A DNA stretch of 64,000 bases from positions 1,238,501 to 1,302,500 of the forward strand of contig NZ_SDPV01000001.1 in NCBI RefSeq assembly GCF_004135625.1. Direction: 5' to 3'. How positions within the stretch are numbered: the stretch's first letter is position 1; every line of letters begins with the position of its first letter. Source of the stretch: Pelagerythrobacter rhizovicinus. Lineage in GTDB: Bacteria > Pseudomonadota > Alphaproteobacteria > Sphingomonadales > Sphingomonadaceae. The notes beneath the pieces are model-generated. The model was not told where the DNA came from. It worked only from the letters and a program-made list of their open reading frames with translations, and searched no databases. Positions 8,397-16,925 of this stretch are shown piece after piece. A program made the position numbers and the translations under genes.

Positions 8397-8750
8397 TCAG
8401 TCGAGCGCGACGCGGATCGATCGCGCGGTCAGTTCGATTTCACCCCAGCCGCTCGAGATATTGGCATAGTCGCCCTCGATCGTGGCCGAGTAGATGTCGC
8501 TGTAGTTCACTTCGCCCCCTTCGTCGGGACTGGCCTTGCGCAGGCGCAGGTCCTCGAGATCGGCGAAGCGGATGAAGCCCTTGCAGTAGCAGCCGTCGGC
8601 CCCGGCCTCCGGCGGCTGGAACCGCGGGTGCGATTCGAAGAGGCGGAAATCCATCTCGAGCGTGAGCGACTCGTCGTCGTAGATCACGCCCAGGACATAG
8701 CTGCCGGGAAGATCGATCCCGGCCAGCTTCGGATCGCCGCCTTCGCTCAT
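8397..8750 (-). CDS. Conserved-looking hypothetical protein, 117 residues
   Basis: This acidic soluble protein has no signal peptide or membrane segment. It starts at ATG 8750, 1 nt after the efp stop codon, so it is translated with efp. Visible features are YVLGVIYDDESLTLEMDF, a pair of cysteines in DGCYCKG near residue 55, and a beta-rich C-terminus. I do not recognise the family. Context (efp upstream, inositol phosphatase downstream) does not point to a function. Confidence 0.7.
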   Translation of the reverse strand: MSEGGDPKLAGIDLPGSYVLGVIYDDESLTLEMDFRLFESHPRFQPPEAGADGCYCKGFIRFADLEDLRLRKASPDEGGEVNYSDIYSATIEGDYANISSGWGEIELTARSIRVALD

Positions 8751-8751
8751 C

Positions 8752-9315
8752 TCATCCGGCCTTGCCCACGTAAGTCCGCTCGTAGACGTCGACCACGATG
8801 CGGGTGCCGCTTTCGATGTGCGGCGGCACCATCACGCGCACGCCGTTGTCGAGCACGGCCGGCTTGTAGCTGGAGGAGGCGGTCTGCCCCTTCACGACCG
8901 CGTCGGCCTCGACGATCGTCGCCTCGACCTGTTCGGGCAGCGCGACCGAGATCGGCTTTTCGTCCCACAGTTCGAGCGTGACCTGCATCCCGTCCTGCAG
9001 GAAGGCCTTGGCATCGCCGAGCAGGTCGGCGGACAGGTTGATCTGCTCGTAAGTGTCCTGGTCCATGAACACCAGCATCTCGCCGTCCTCGTAGAGGTAC
9101 TGGAAATCCTTGGTGTCGAGCCGCACGCGCTCGACCGTGTCGGCGCTGCGGAAGCGGACGTTGGTCTTGCGGCCGTCCTGCAGGTTCTTCATCTCGACCT
9201 GCATATAGGCCCCGCCCTTGCCCGGCTGGGTGTGCTGGATCTTGGCGACCTTCCAGATGCCGCCTTCGTATTCGAGGATGTTGCCGGGACGGATGTCCAC
9301 GCCGCTGATTTTCAT
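8752..9315 (-). CDS. efp: Elongation factor P
   Basis: EF-P binds ribosomes stalled at polyproline and promotes peptide-bond formation. The 187-residue protein has the three beta-barrel layout of the family. The tip of domain I reads [15 protein letters not shown], with Lys33 at the position that is modified in the lysine-type EF-Ps (E. coli Lys34). The modifying enzyme EpmA is not in this window. The C-terminal signature region includes [18 protein letters not shown]. The gene is followed almost without gap by the 117-residue hypothetical gene. Confidence 0.97.
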   Translation of the reverse strand: MKISGVDIRPGNILEYEGGIWKVAKIQHTQPGKGGAYMQVEMKNLQDGRKTNVRFRSADTVERVRLDTKDFQYLYEDGEMLVFMDQDTYEQINLSADLLGDAKAFLQDGMQVTLELWDEKPISVALPEQVEATIVEADAVVKGQTASSSYKPAVLDNGVRVMVPPHIESGTRIVVDVYERTYVGKAG

Positions 9316-9447
9316 GGTTCAAGGAGCCTTCGTTGGAAGAGCGGGACAAATCCCGCCCGCAATCGCGCGCCGCGCCTTAGCGGAGCCATGAAGCGCGGGC
9401 AAGGTCGCTGGCGCATACGGGGCGGCGCTGTTAGGAGCGCATGCGAC

Positions 9448-9813
9448 ATGCGCCGCACCATCCGACCTCTCGCCGCACTTGCCGTTCTGTCCCTCGCTCT
9501 GCCCGCGCAATCCGCACCGGGCGGCAAGCTCGGGACGCTCCCGCACGGCACCTACGTCTGCTCGACGCCCGGCGATGCGATGGGCGCGCCGTGGAACGTG
9601 ATTCCGGACGGCGAGTTCACCATCGACACCGCTTCAACCTACCGGACCGCGACCGGATCGGGCACGTACCTGCTGACCGACGACCGGCTCGTCTTCACTC
9701 GCGGCCCGCTCAGGGGCGAGCGCTTCGTCCGCACGGGAACCACGACGCTGCAGCGGACCGATCGCGAAGGTGTCCCGCGCCGGGTGCGCTGCGTCCGCGG
9801 ACCGTCGCGCTAG
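9448..9813 (+). CDS. Secreted hypothetical protein, 121 residues
   Basis: The ORF starts at ATG 9448 with an AGGAG site 10 nt upstream. Residues 1-23 are a signal peptide (LAALAVLSLALPAQSA). The mature part is a small beta-rich domain (LPHGTYVCSTPGDAMGAPW, later TYRTATGSGTYLLTDDRL, FTRGPLRGERFVR) with two cysteines that could be bridged in the periplasm. I do not recognise the family. It overlaps the end of the convergent M23 peptidase gene by 4 nt. Confidence 0.65.
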   Translation: MRRTIRPLAALAVLSLALPAQSAPGGKLGTLPHGTYVCSTPGDAMGAPWNVIPDGEFTIDTASTYRTATGSGTYLLTDDRLVFTRGPLRGERFVRTGTTTLQRTDREGVPRRVRCVRGPSR

Positions 9814-10493
9814 GGCGCCTTGGCCGTCAGCAGCGGATAGGGGTTCACCGCGTTTGCCGGCTCCCACCAGTCGGCGTCGGCGGTGGTGCGCAGGATCGCG
9901 AAATGGAGATGCGGCGCGTCCTCCGAGGCGTTGCCGGTGCTGCCGACCGAACCGAGCCGCTGCCCGCGGCGGATGCGCTGCCCTTCCCGCAGCCCTTCGG
10001 CGTACTTGTCGAGATGGGCGTAGTAATAGATCGTCTGCCCGTCGTTCGAGCGGATGTAGATCGTATTGCCGCCGGCTTTCGAACGGAACAGCTTCTCGAT
10101 CCGCCCCGGCGTCGCCGCGATCACCGTGGTGCCGCGGGGGGCCATGATGTCGATCGCCTCGTGCAGACGCTGCGTGTCGGCGCGTTCGTCGGTGAAGGTA
10201 TCGGTGAGGTCCTGAGCACGCACGTTGAGGACCGGGATGACCAGCTCGTGCAGCTCGATGGCACCGGGTGAGCCGGCGGCCGCGGCGTCGAGGGCGTCCG
10301 CCCGCCGCGCGGCGCCGTCCTCGTCCGGTGGCGGAGTCGGGCTGGGCGCCGCTTCGGCCGGGCGCGTCGCGTCGCGCTGGTTTTCGCCATCGGCCAGCTC
10401 GATCAGGCTGCCGCCCGCGATGATCCACACGGCCGAAGTGAGCGTGGCCGTGACCACCACCGTGAGCATCCTGTCGACGAAGTTCAGCGCCAT
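9810..10493 (-). CDS. Membrane-anchored M23 (LytM) peptidoglycan endopeptidase
   Basis: The 227-residue protein has an N-terminal membrane anchor (residues 8-30), a proline-rich linker, and a C-terminal LytM domain from about residue 110. The zinc ligands are complete: HEAIDI (HxxxD) and HLHFAI (HxH). It should cut peptide cross-links in the periplasm. The ATG at 10493 overlaps the stop of the L,D-transpeptidase gene as TGATG, so both are translated together and probably act together on the wall. A longer frame extends upstream but its start would sit inside the transpeptidase gene. Confidence 0.85.
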   Translation of the reverse strand: MALNFVDRMLTVVVTATLTSAVWIIAGGSLIELADGENQRDATRPAEAAPSPTPPPDEDGAARRADALDAAAAGSPGAIELHELVIPVLNVRAQDLTDTFTDERADTQRLHEAIDIMAPRGTTVIAATPGRIEKLFRSKAGGNTIYIRSNDGQTIYYYAHLDKYAEGLREGQRIRRGQRLGSVGSTGNASEDAPHLHFAILRTTADADWWEPANAVNPYPLLTAKAP

Positions 10494-11677
10494 CAGGCCT
10501 CGAATAGCACTTTTGTGCTCCCCGTCACCATTTCCGCGAGCCGGGCCGCATCCCAGTTGGTCAGCCGCACGCAGCCATGGCTCTGGGTGCGGCCGATCGT
10601 CTGCGGCTCGGGCGTTCCGTGGATGCCATAGTGTTCCTTGGTGAGATCGATCCAGACCACCCCGACAGGGTTGTTGGGCCCCGGCGGGATCTGCTGCTCC
10701 TCCTCGTGGTCGGGCACGTCCCAGAACAGCGAAGGATCGTAGGCGAAGGGCGGGTTGAAGGCGACGCCGTTCACGCCCCACTCGCCAAGCGGCAACGGGT
10801 CGTGCTCCGAGCCCGAGGTGACGGTGAACAGCGCCACGAGGTTGTCCTCGCCATCATAGGCGCGCAGCGTGCCCTTGGACTTGCTGACGACGATCCGCGA
10901 GACCTCGGGCTGCTCACTGCCGACGCCGAGCATCTGCAGCGTGCGCTGCCAGTCCGGATTCTCGATCGCCCCCGGCGCGATCCGGTCCGCGCCGATGTTG
11001 GGAACGCGCACGAGCTGCCCCGCCGTGAACTTCGCCTGCCGTTCGCCCTCGCCGCCGCGGCCCGCTGCGCCCGTGGTCGCAGATTTTTCGGCGGCCCCGG
11101 TCATGCCCGCTGGCTTGCCGCCGGGATTGAGCGTTTCGAGCACCTCGACGGTCGTGTGAAACCGCTCGGCCAGCTTCTCGGCCAGCGTTTCGTAGCCAAG
11201 CCGCTCCATCTCCGCCTGCTCGGCCGGATCGTCGGGAACCGGCGCGAAGGTGAGCTTCCCCCACGCCTCGGGGATGCGGACCACGCGCGTCGCGGCGATG
11301 TTGTCCCATTGCGCGAGAGCCTGGCGCGTCGATTCGTCCAGCTCGCCGGTCGCCTCCAGCTCGTTCGCTTCCTGAAAGCCGCGCAGCGCGTTCTCCGTGC
11401 TCATACCCATGGCGCCGTCGATCACCCCGGGCCCGAAGCCCTGCCGGTCGAGCACCACCTGCACCTGCATCAGAGGGCGCTCCTCGACGTCGGGAATCTC
11501 GGGCACCACGCGCTCTCCCGGCGCGGGATCGCGCGAGGCCATCGAATCGGCGAGGTTGTCGTCCGCCGGCGCGGTGGGAGCCGCGGTCGCTTCGCTGTCG
11601 GCCCCGTCGCCGTCGGTGCCGTTCAACCCGCAGGCGGACAGGACGATCAAGGAAGCGGCGGCAAGTGCAAGGCGCAT
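10493..11677 (-). CDS. L,D-transpeptidase lipoprotein with PG-binding and LysM-like domains
   Basis: This 394-residue envelope enzyme starts at ATG 11677 (site GGGAGAA). A lipobox ends LIVLSAC at residue 16. It is followed by a low-complexity acidic linker, a PG_binding_1 domain (VQVVLDRQGFGPGVIDGAMG), a LysM-like segment (RFHTTVEVLETLNPGG, later FTAGQLVRVPNIG) and a YkuD catalytic domain. The active site is complete: HYGIHGTPEP and RTQSHGCVRLTNWDA with the nucleophilic cysteine. It should form 3-3 cross-links or attach proteins to peptidoglycan. It is coupled to the M23 peptidase downstream. Confidence 0.9.
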   Translation of the reverse strand: MRLALAAASLIVLSACGLNGTDGDGADSEATAAPTAPADDNLADSMASRDPAPGERVVPEIPDVEERPLMQVQVVLDRQGFGPGVIDGAMGMSTENALRGFQEANELEATGELDESTRQALAQWDNIAATRVVRIPEAWGKLTFAPVPDDPAEQAEMERLGYETLAEKLAERFHTTVEVLETLNPGGKPAGMTGAAEKSATTGAAGRGGEGERQAKFTAGQLVRVPNIGADRIAPGAIENPDWQRTLQMLGVGSEQPEVSRIVVSKSKGTLRAYDGEDNLVALFTVTSGSEHDPLPLGEWGVNGVAFNPPFAYDPSLFWDVPDHEEEQQIPPGPNNPVGVVWIDLTKEHYGIHGTPEPQTIGRTQSHGCVRLTNWDAARLAEMVTGSTKVLFEA

Positions 11678-11790
11678 GGAGTTCTCCCGGTTGCCGGGAC
11701 GCGACCCGCCCCTCGCCCCGAAGAACGCGCGATGCCGGGGATATTTCCGCGTCTGCCGCGCAAATATCCGGAAAGCGGGGAAAAAGGCGC

Positions 11791-12432
11791 CTAGTCCTTC
11801 GGCGCCGCAGCGGCGATCGCGCGGTGGAATGCACGCACGGCCTCGGCCTCGTCCCCGCCCCACACGGCATGGCTCACCGCGAGGAAGTCGGCGCCGGCCG
11901 CCACCAGCGGACCGCAGTTCTCCGGCGTAATGCCGCCGATCGCGACGCAGGGAATCTCGACTACCGCCTGCCACCAGGCGAGCAGATCGAGATCGGGCCG
12001 ATGCTCGCTCGCCTTGGTCTCGCTCGGGAAGAAGCTGCCGAAGGCGACGTAGTCCGCCCCGGCCTCACCCGCTTCGAGTGCCAGGTGCCTGGAGGCGTGG
12101 CAGGTGACGCCGATCTGCGCCTCCCGCCCGAGGGCTTCGCGCGCATCCTTCGGCGAACCGTCGGACTGCCCGAGATGCACGCCGTCCGCTCCGAGCCGCT
12201 TCGCAAGCGCGACCGAATCGTTGACGATGAAGGCGCAGTCGTGCGCGGCGCAGATCTCCTGCAGCGGCGCGGCGAGCCGGGCTTCGTCGTGCTGATCGAG
12301 GCCCTTCACGCGAAACTGGAACGCAGCGACCTCCCCCGCATCGAGCGCGCGCGCCAGACGGTCCGGGAAGCTGCCGCCGACGTCCTGGGGCGAGATGAGG
12401 TAGAGGTGTGTGGTGTGGGGCGTGTCGGTCAT
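11791..12432 (-). CDS. thiE: Thiamine phosphate synthase
   Basis: This TIM-barrel enzyme joins the pyrimidine and thiazole phosphates of thiamine. The 213-residue protein starts at ATG 12432. Family signatures are visible: HLYLISP at the N-terminus, FQFRVKG for the pyrimidine side, FIVNDSVALAKRLGADGVHL for the pyrophosphate site, and AIGGITPEN near the C-terminus. The frame is open upstream of 12432 but lacks a better start. No other thiamine gene is near. In related genomes thiE often lies between an aldolase gene and efp, as here. Confidence 0.88.
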   Translation of the reverse strand: MTDTPHTTHLYLISPQDVGGSFPDRLARALDAGEVAAFQFRVKGLDQHDEARLAAPLQEICAAHDCAFIVNDSVALAKRLGADGVHLGQSDGSPKDAREALGREAQIGVTCHASRHLALEAGEAGADYVAFGSFFPSETKASEHRPDLDLLAWWQAVVEIPCVAIGGITPENCGPLVAAGADFLAVSHAVWGGDEAEAVRAFHRAIAAAAPKD

Positions 12433-12522
12433 CGCGCGGTAGGTAGTGCGGCCGAGGGGATTCGTCACGCGCTCGTCACACGTTCAGGGCCCGGAAAGCG
12501 GCCTTGCGCGTTTACTGTGCTC

Positions 12523-12924
12523 ATGAACCGCCCACGCACCCTCGCCTTCGCCGGCCTCGCCTCGCTCTCGCTCGCCGCCTGTGTGGTGGTCCCCGACGCG
12601 CCGAACGTGGAGAGGACGCCGATGCCCGCGGGTTACGCGGTGCCGATCGGGCAACCGGTTCAGGTCGGCGATCTCGTAGTCACGCCCAAGGGCGTGGTGG
12701 AGGACAGCCGCTGCCCAGAGAACGCGCGCTGCGTCTGGGCCGGACGGCTGATCGTGAAGACGCAGGTCGACGGCGCGGGCTGGCGCGACACGACCGACAT
12801 CACGCTCGGCGAGACCTACGGCACCCACGGCCGCGTGATCGCGCTGGTCTCGGGCATTCCCGAGAAGAAGGCCGATCGGGAAACCCGGCAGGAGGAGTAC
12901 CGGTTCGTATACGAGGCGCGGTAA
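12523..12924 (+). CDS. Small lipoprotein with SRCP...CVWAG motif
   Basis: This 133-residue protein has an N-terminal export signal ending LSLAAC at residue 20 (lipobox). The mature part contains EDSRCPENARCVWAGR, a two-cysteine motif seen in a family of uncharacterised envelope proteins, within a beta-rich domain. It starts at ATG 12523 and diverges from thiE. The stop is 5 nt before repeat copy B. Function is unknown; the two cysteines may form a disulfide. Confidence 0.75.
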   Translation: MNRPRTLAFAGLASLSLAACVVVPDAPNVERTPMPAGYAVPIGQPVQVGDLVVTPKGVVEDSRCPENARCVWAGRLIVKTQVDGAGWRDTTDITLGETYGTHGRVIALVSGIPEKKADRETRQEEYRFVYEAR

Positions 12925-12929
12925 TCAGG

Positions 12930-13083
12930 TCCTCCCCAATTTTTGCGCAGCACAAATGGGGAGGTGGCGCGCGCCGTAGGCGCGTGACGGAGGGGCGAAG
13001 TCACGCAAGACCCCTCCACCCCGAGCCGCTTCGCGTCTCGCGGTCCCCCTCCCCATTTGCGCCTTCGGCGAAAACGGGGAGGA
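12930..13083. repeat. Multi-hairpin interspersed repeat, copy B (full length)
   Basis: This is the same element as at 7412-7560, with the same order of hairpins (CTCCCCAATTT and AAATGGGGAG; GCGCGCCGTAGGCGCG; GGAGGGG and CCCCTCC; CCTCCCCATTT and AAAACGGGGAGG). It fills the gap between two convergent genes, starting 5 nt after one stop codon and ending 2 nt before the other. Confidence 0.87.
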
Positions 13084-13085
13084 TG

Positions 13086-13973
13086 TCAGGCCACGCTGGC
13101 CGCGTGGATGCGGTCGATCGCCGCCCCTAGCGTGGCGTCGAATTCCTCGTCGCTCTGGGTCGCGCGCAAGTCCTGGAGCAGGCCGCGGCTGAAGCTGGCG
13201 ATCATGCCGGGGTTCTTCGCCAGCTCGGCGCAGGCTTCCTCGGTGCTGTAGCCGCCCGAGAGCGCGACCACGCGCAGCACGGCAGGGTGTTCGATCGCGG
13301 GGCGATAGAGGCCCGCCTCGGCCGGGATCGACAGCTTGAGCATGACCTGCTGCCCTTCCGGAAGCGCGTCGAGCCCTTCCATGATCGCTTCGAGCAGGAC
13401 CTTCTCGCCCTCGGCGCGGTCCGGCGACTTGATACCGTATTCCGGCTCGAGAATCGGCATCAGGCCCATCGCCAGGATGCGTGCGCCCTCGGCGAACTGC
13501 TGGCGGACGACCGCCTTGATCCCCGCCGTGTCGTTCGCCTTGATGACCGAGCGCATCTTGGTGCCGAACACGCCCTTGTCCCGCGCACGGGCAAGCAGGC
13601 TTTCGAGGTCCGGCATCGGCTTCATGAGCTGGACGCCGTTCGCCTCGTCCTCCAGCCCCTTGTCGACCTTGAGGAAGGGAACGATGCCGCGCTCCTTCAG
13701 GCGGTCGGGCACCGGCTTGCCGCCGCTCGTGCCGTCCATGGTCTTCTCGAACAGGATGGCGCCCAGGACCTTGCCGTTGCCGAAGCAGGGGCTCTCGATG
13801 ATGCGGCTACGCATCTCGTGGATCAGCGCGAACATCTCGTCGTCGCCGTTCCAGGCGCCGTCCTCGATGCCGTAACCGCGCAGCGCCTTCGGGGTGGACC
13901 CTCCCGATTGGTCGAGCGCGGCGATGAAGCCCTGGCCCGTTGCGATGCGATCGGTCATTTCCTGCTGATTCAT
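13086..13973 (-). CDS. fda: Fructose-bisphosphate aldolase class I
   Basis: The enzyme cleaves fructose-1,6-bisphosphate into two triose phosphates in glycolysis, and works in reverse in gluconeogenesis. The 295-residue protein is a bacterial class I (Schiff-base) aldolase: it has GFIAALDQSGGSTPKALRGY near the N-terminus, AILFEKTMDG, the lysine-bearing VMLKLSIP strand and ALSGGYSTEEACA at the phosphate site. ATG 13973 is preceded by GGGGTAG. It lies downstream of the tkt-gap-pgk group on the same strand and is the last gene before repeat copy B. Confidence 0.93.
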   Translation of the reverse strand: MNQQEMTDRIATGQGFIAALDQSGGSTPKALRGYGIEDGAWNGDDEMFALIHEMRSRIIESPCFGNGKVLGAILFEKTMDGTSGGKPVPDRLKERGIVPFLKVDKGLEDEANGVQLMKPMPDLESLLARARDKGVFGTKMRSVIKANDTAGIKAVVRQQFAEGARILAMGLMPILEPEYGIKSPDRAEGEKVLLEAIMEGLDALPEGQQVMLKLSIPAEAGLYRPAIEHPAVLRVVALSGGYSTEEACAELAKNPGMIASFSRGLLQDLRATQSDEEFDATLGAAIDRIHAASVA

Positions 13974-14046
13974 CGTCTACCCCTTGGCTTATGCATTCGT
14001 ATGCGCGCGAGCCCTTAGCCAGCGTCTGCCGTCCGGGCAACCGGGT

Positions 14047-14508
14047 TCAGGCGCGCGTGCCGGAAACCTTGCGAATGATCCCGTCGAAGCGCAGCACGGG
14101 CTGGCCGTCGGCCGTGACGATACCCTGCACGAACACCGTCTTGCCGCCCGCGCGCACGACCTCTCCGCGTGCCTCGATCAACTGGCCCACGCGGGCAGGA
14201 TCGAGGAAATCGCCCGTCAGGTGGAGCGTGACGCCGCGGCTGTCCCCCATCGCCTTGCGGGCAATCGTGAAGATCGCCGAATCGGCAAAAGTCATCAGGC
14301 ATCCGCCGTGCATGAAGCCGGCGCCGTTCATGTGCCGCTCTTCAGCGCGAAAGGCGGAGATGAACGAGCCATCCTCCAGTTCCTTGTCGTAGAACGGGCC
14401 TGCGCGCTCCTCGAACGGGTCGCCGATCCATCTGGACCAGCCGGCCCACTCACCTTCGGTGATCAGGGTGAGCCCGCTTCCCTCGCTCACCGCCGATGCC
14501 TCGCTCAT
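14047..14508 (-). CDS. PaaI-like hotdog thioesterase
   Basis: This 153-residue protein has the single hotdog-domain layout of PaaI/YbgC-type acyl-CoA thioesterases. The characteristic helix start GFMHGGCLMTFADSA (residues 79-93) and the strand SRGVTLHLTGDFLDPAR are visible. It is cytoplasmic. Substrate is unknown. It lies between the serine hydrolase and fda genes on the same strand and may share their transcript. Confidence 0.83.
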   Translation of the reverse strand: MSEASAVSEGSGLTLITEGEWAGWSRWIGDPFEERAGPFYDKELEDGSFISAFRAEERHMNGAGFMHGGCLMTFADSAIFTIARKAMGDSRGVTLHLTGDFLDPARVGQLIEARGEVVRAGGKTVFVQGIVTADGQPVLRFDGIIRKVSGTRA

Positions 14509-14536
14509 GCCATTCTTCTCCAGACGGTCGTCCAGT

Positions 14537-15607
14537 CTACTCCGCGTAGCGTTCGAGGAATTGCCGGGCGACAGGGCTTTCGGAAACCTCGGCCTTGACC
14601 AGCGAATTGCCCCACCACAGCGCCTCGGTATTGGCGAGAACGATCAATGTCAGGCGCTTGCCCGGGACTTTGAGATAGAGCGCCGAATATCGCTTCTCGT
14701 CCCAACCCGAGTGCCACATCAGGCGCTCGCCGTTCCAGTCCTCGAGCCACCAGCCCTGCCGGTAGTCGCCGAGTGGACCGATCTCCACGTCTTCCAGCAG
14801 ACGCTTCCGCAAAGCCGGCGGGATCAGCACCCCGGCATCGTAAGCGATATCGAACGCGGCGAGCGCCCGCGGGGAGGCTTTGATCCCGGCCGCGGCCCGG
14901 AAATCGTCGTCGGATATCGCCTGCTTGACCGGGCGTCCGTCGATCACGTGGAACGGGGGTGCGAGGAACCGCAGCGCATCCCCGCCTTCGGGATCGTGCC
15001 ATCCCAGCGCAACGTTGCGCATACCTGACGGCTCAGCCACGCGGTCGCGCACGATCGCCCTCAGGGTCCGGCCGCCCGCGCCCGAAATCGCACGGTCGAT
15101 CCGGGCGAAGGCGATCGGGTTGTAGACGAACGAGTCACCGTTGGCGCGCATGTCGAGCATCTCGGCGAGCGTCGTCGGCCGGGCGCAATCTATCGGCGCT
15201 ATGGGATTTCCGAGACGGTCAACGCCCCCGCCGCCGAACGGGATCGGTGATCCCGACAGCCATTCGCAGGTGTCGGCCCAACCCGGGTCCGCGCTCATGG
15301 GAGTGTCCAGGGCGAGAGCGCCGGCAAGACCTTCGGCCAGAATCGCGGTGGCTGCGATGGGCTTCGTTACCGAGGCGATCGAATAGGTCGTGTCGGCCGT
15401 CGTCGGAAGATCCCCCTCGTCGTCGTATGTCCCGAAGTAGCCTTCCCAGGCGATCCGGCCATCCTTGACGATAACCGCGCTGAGTGACGGTGTTGCGCTA
15501 TCCTTGCGGAACTGTTCGAGGAACGCTCCGAACTCCGCGTAGTCGTCCTGAGCGGAGGCCGGCAGGGATATCACTGCCAGCACGAGCGCGACCAGCCATC
15601 TCAACAC
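14537..15607 (-). CDS. Exported serine hydrolase of the beta-lactamase/class C family
   Basis: This 356-residue protein carries a signal peptide (residues 1-19, [11 protein letters not shown]). The SxxK motif is visible as [11 protein letters not shown] near residue 93, a Y-x-N-like element as FVYNPIAF, and the third motif as HSGW near residue 315. The fold is that of class C beta-lactamases and D-alanyl peptidases or esterases; resistance should not be inferred. The GTG start at 15607 lies inside the last codons of pgk, a 7-nt overlap, which implies translational coupling. Confidence 0.84.
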   Translation of the reverse strand: MLRWLVALVLAVISLPASAQDDYAEFGAFLEQFRKDSATPSLSAVIVKDGRIAWEGYFGTYDDEGDLPTTADTTYSIASVTKPIAATAILAEGLAGALALDTPMSADPGWADTCEWLSGSPIPFGGGGVDRLGNPIAPIDCARPTTLAEMLDMRANGDSFVYNPIAFARIDRAISGAGGRTLRAIVRDRVAEPSGMRNVALGWHDPEGGDALRFLAPPFHVIDGRPVKQAISDDDFRAAAGIKASPRALAAFDIAYDAGVLIPPALRKRLLEDVEIGPLGDYRQGWWLEDWNGERLMWHSGWDEKRYSALYLKVPGKRLTLIVLANTEALWWGNSLVKAEVSESPVARQFLERYAE

Positions 15608-16800
15608 GTCAAAGCCGCCACGCCGGGAAGCTCCTTACCCTCCATCCATTCGAGGAAGGCGCCGCCGGCGGTTGAAACGTAAGTAAAATCCTTCGCCACG
15701 CCTGCATGGTTGAGCGCCGCAACGGTATCGCCGCCCCCGGCCACGGAAATGAGCGAGCCGTCCTGCGTCAGCGCCGCGGCAGTGCGGGCGAGCGCGACGG
15801 TGGCGGTGTCGAACGGCTCGGTCTCGAACGCGCCGAGCGGGCCGTTCCACACCAGCGTGCGGCAGGTCTTGAGCACGTCGGCCAGCGCCTCGGTCGCCTG
15901 CGGGCCGATATCGAGGATCATCTCGTCGACGGCGACCTCATGCACGTTGCAGGTGCGCAGGCTCGGCGGGTTGGCGGCGAATTCCTTCGCCACCACGACG
16001 TCGTAGGGCAGATGCACGGTGCAGCCGGCGTGATCGGCCTTGTCCATGATGGCGTTGGCCGTCGCGGTGAGCTCGTGCTCGCACAGCGACTTGCCGACAT
16101 CGACCCCGCGCGCGGCGAGGAAGGTGTTGGCCATGCCGCCGCCGATGATCAGGTGCTGCACGCGCCCGACCAGGTTTTCGAGCACGGCGAGCTTGGTCGA
16201 GACCTTCGCCCCGCCGACCACGGCGGCGACCGGCTGCTCGGGATTGCCGAGCGCCTTGTCCAGCGCGGTCAGTTCCTTCTCCATCGCCCTGCCGGCATAG
16301 GCGGGCAGCAGGTGTGCCAGCCCCTCGGTGCTGGCATGCGCGCGGTGCGCGGCGGAGAAGGCGTCGTTGACGTAGAAGTCGGCGTTCGCCGCGATGCCCT
16401 TCGCGAACTCGGGGTCGTTCGCTTCCTCGCCCGGCCAGAAGCGGACGTTGTCGAGCAGGCCGATGTCGCCGTTGCGCAGGATCGAGATCGACTGTTCGAC
16501 CACCGGGCCCGCCACCTCCGAGATGAACATGATCTCGCGTCCGAGCACGCGCGACACGTCGCCCTGGACGTAGCTCGTGCTCATCGTCGAATGACGCTGG
16601 CCCTTGGGCCGGCCGAAGTGCGCGAGTAGCAGCACCTTGGCGCCCGCGTCCGCCAGCTCGAGGATCGTCGGCATGCTCGCCTCGACGCGGGTGACGTCGG
16701 TTGCGGAACCGTCCTTCATCGGCAGATTGAGATCGACGCGCACGAGCGCGACCTTGCCGGTCACGTCGCCGAGATCGTCGAGAGTCTTGAACTTCGCCAA
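15601..16800 (-). CDS. pgk: Phosphoglycerate kinase
   Basis: The enzyme transfers phosphate between 1,3-bisphosphoglycerate and ADP in central carbon metabolism. The 399-residue protein has the normal two-domain length. Visible motifs are [20 protein letters not shown], the hinge [11 protein letters not shown] and the nucleotide-site [12 protein letters not shown]. The start is TTG 16800 with a GGAGG site 6 nt upstream. It follows gap after a gap filled by a composite REP element. Confidence 0.96.
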   Translation of the reverse strand: MAKFKTLDDLGDVTGKVALVRVDLNLPMKDGSATDVTRVEASMPTILELADAGAKVLLLAHFGRPKGQRHSTMSTSYVQGDVSRVLGREIMFISEVAGPVVEQSISILRNGDIGLLDNVRFWPGEEANDPEFAKGIAANADFYVNDAFSAAHRAHASTEGLAHLLPAYAGRAMEKELTALDKALGNPEQPVAAVVGGAKVSTKLAVLENLVGRVQHLIIGGGMANTFLAARGVDVGKSLCEHELTATANAIMDKADHAGCTVHLPYDVVVAKEFAANPPSLRTCNVHEVAVDEMILDIGPQATEALADVLKTCRTLVWNGPLGAFETEPFDTATVALARTAAALTQDGSLISVAGGGDTVAALNHAGVAKDFTYVSTAGGAFLEWMEGKELPGVAALTC

Positions 16801-16810
16801 ACCAAACCTC

Positions 16811-16915
16811 CGTTCGCCCTGAGCCTGTCGAAGGGCCGCTTTTCTTTCGGGCGTTGCGCTAGAAGAAAGTGCGGTGCTTCGATCCTTCGGCAGGCTCAGG
16901 ACTCAGCACGAACGG
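16811..16915. repeat. Composite REP-type palindromic element between gap and pgk
   Basis: Two inverted units face each other: CGTTCGCCCTGAGCCTGTCG at 16811 and the complementary arrangement ending near 16915 (CAGGCTCAGGACTCAGCACG). They are separated by a spacer of about 40 nt with a CCGCTTTTCTTTC start. A second composite copy with the same architecture lies inside bkdB (24098-24189). The element starts just 10 nt upstream of the pgk start. Confidence 0.85.
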
Positions 16916-16925
16916 CTTCTCCAGC

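Noticed and set aside
14537-15607. Beta-lactamase resistance gene.
   Set aside because: The SxxK family is broad. The third motif is HSG-like and the context is metabolic, so an esterase or peptidase is at least as likely.
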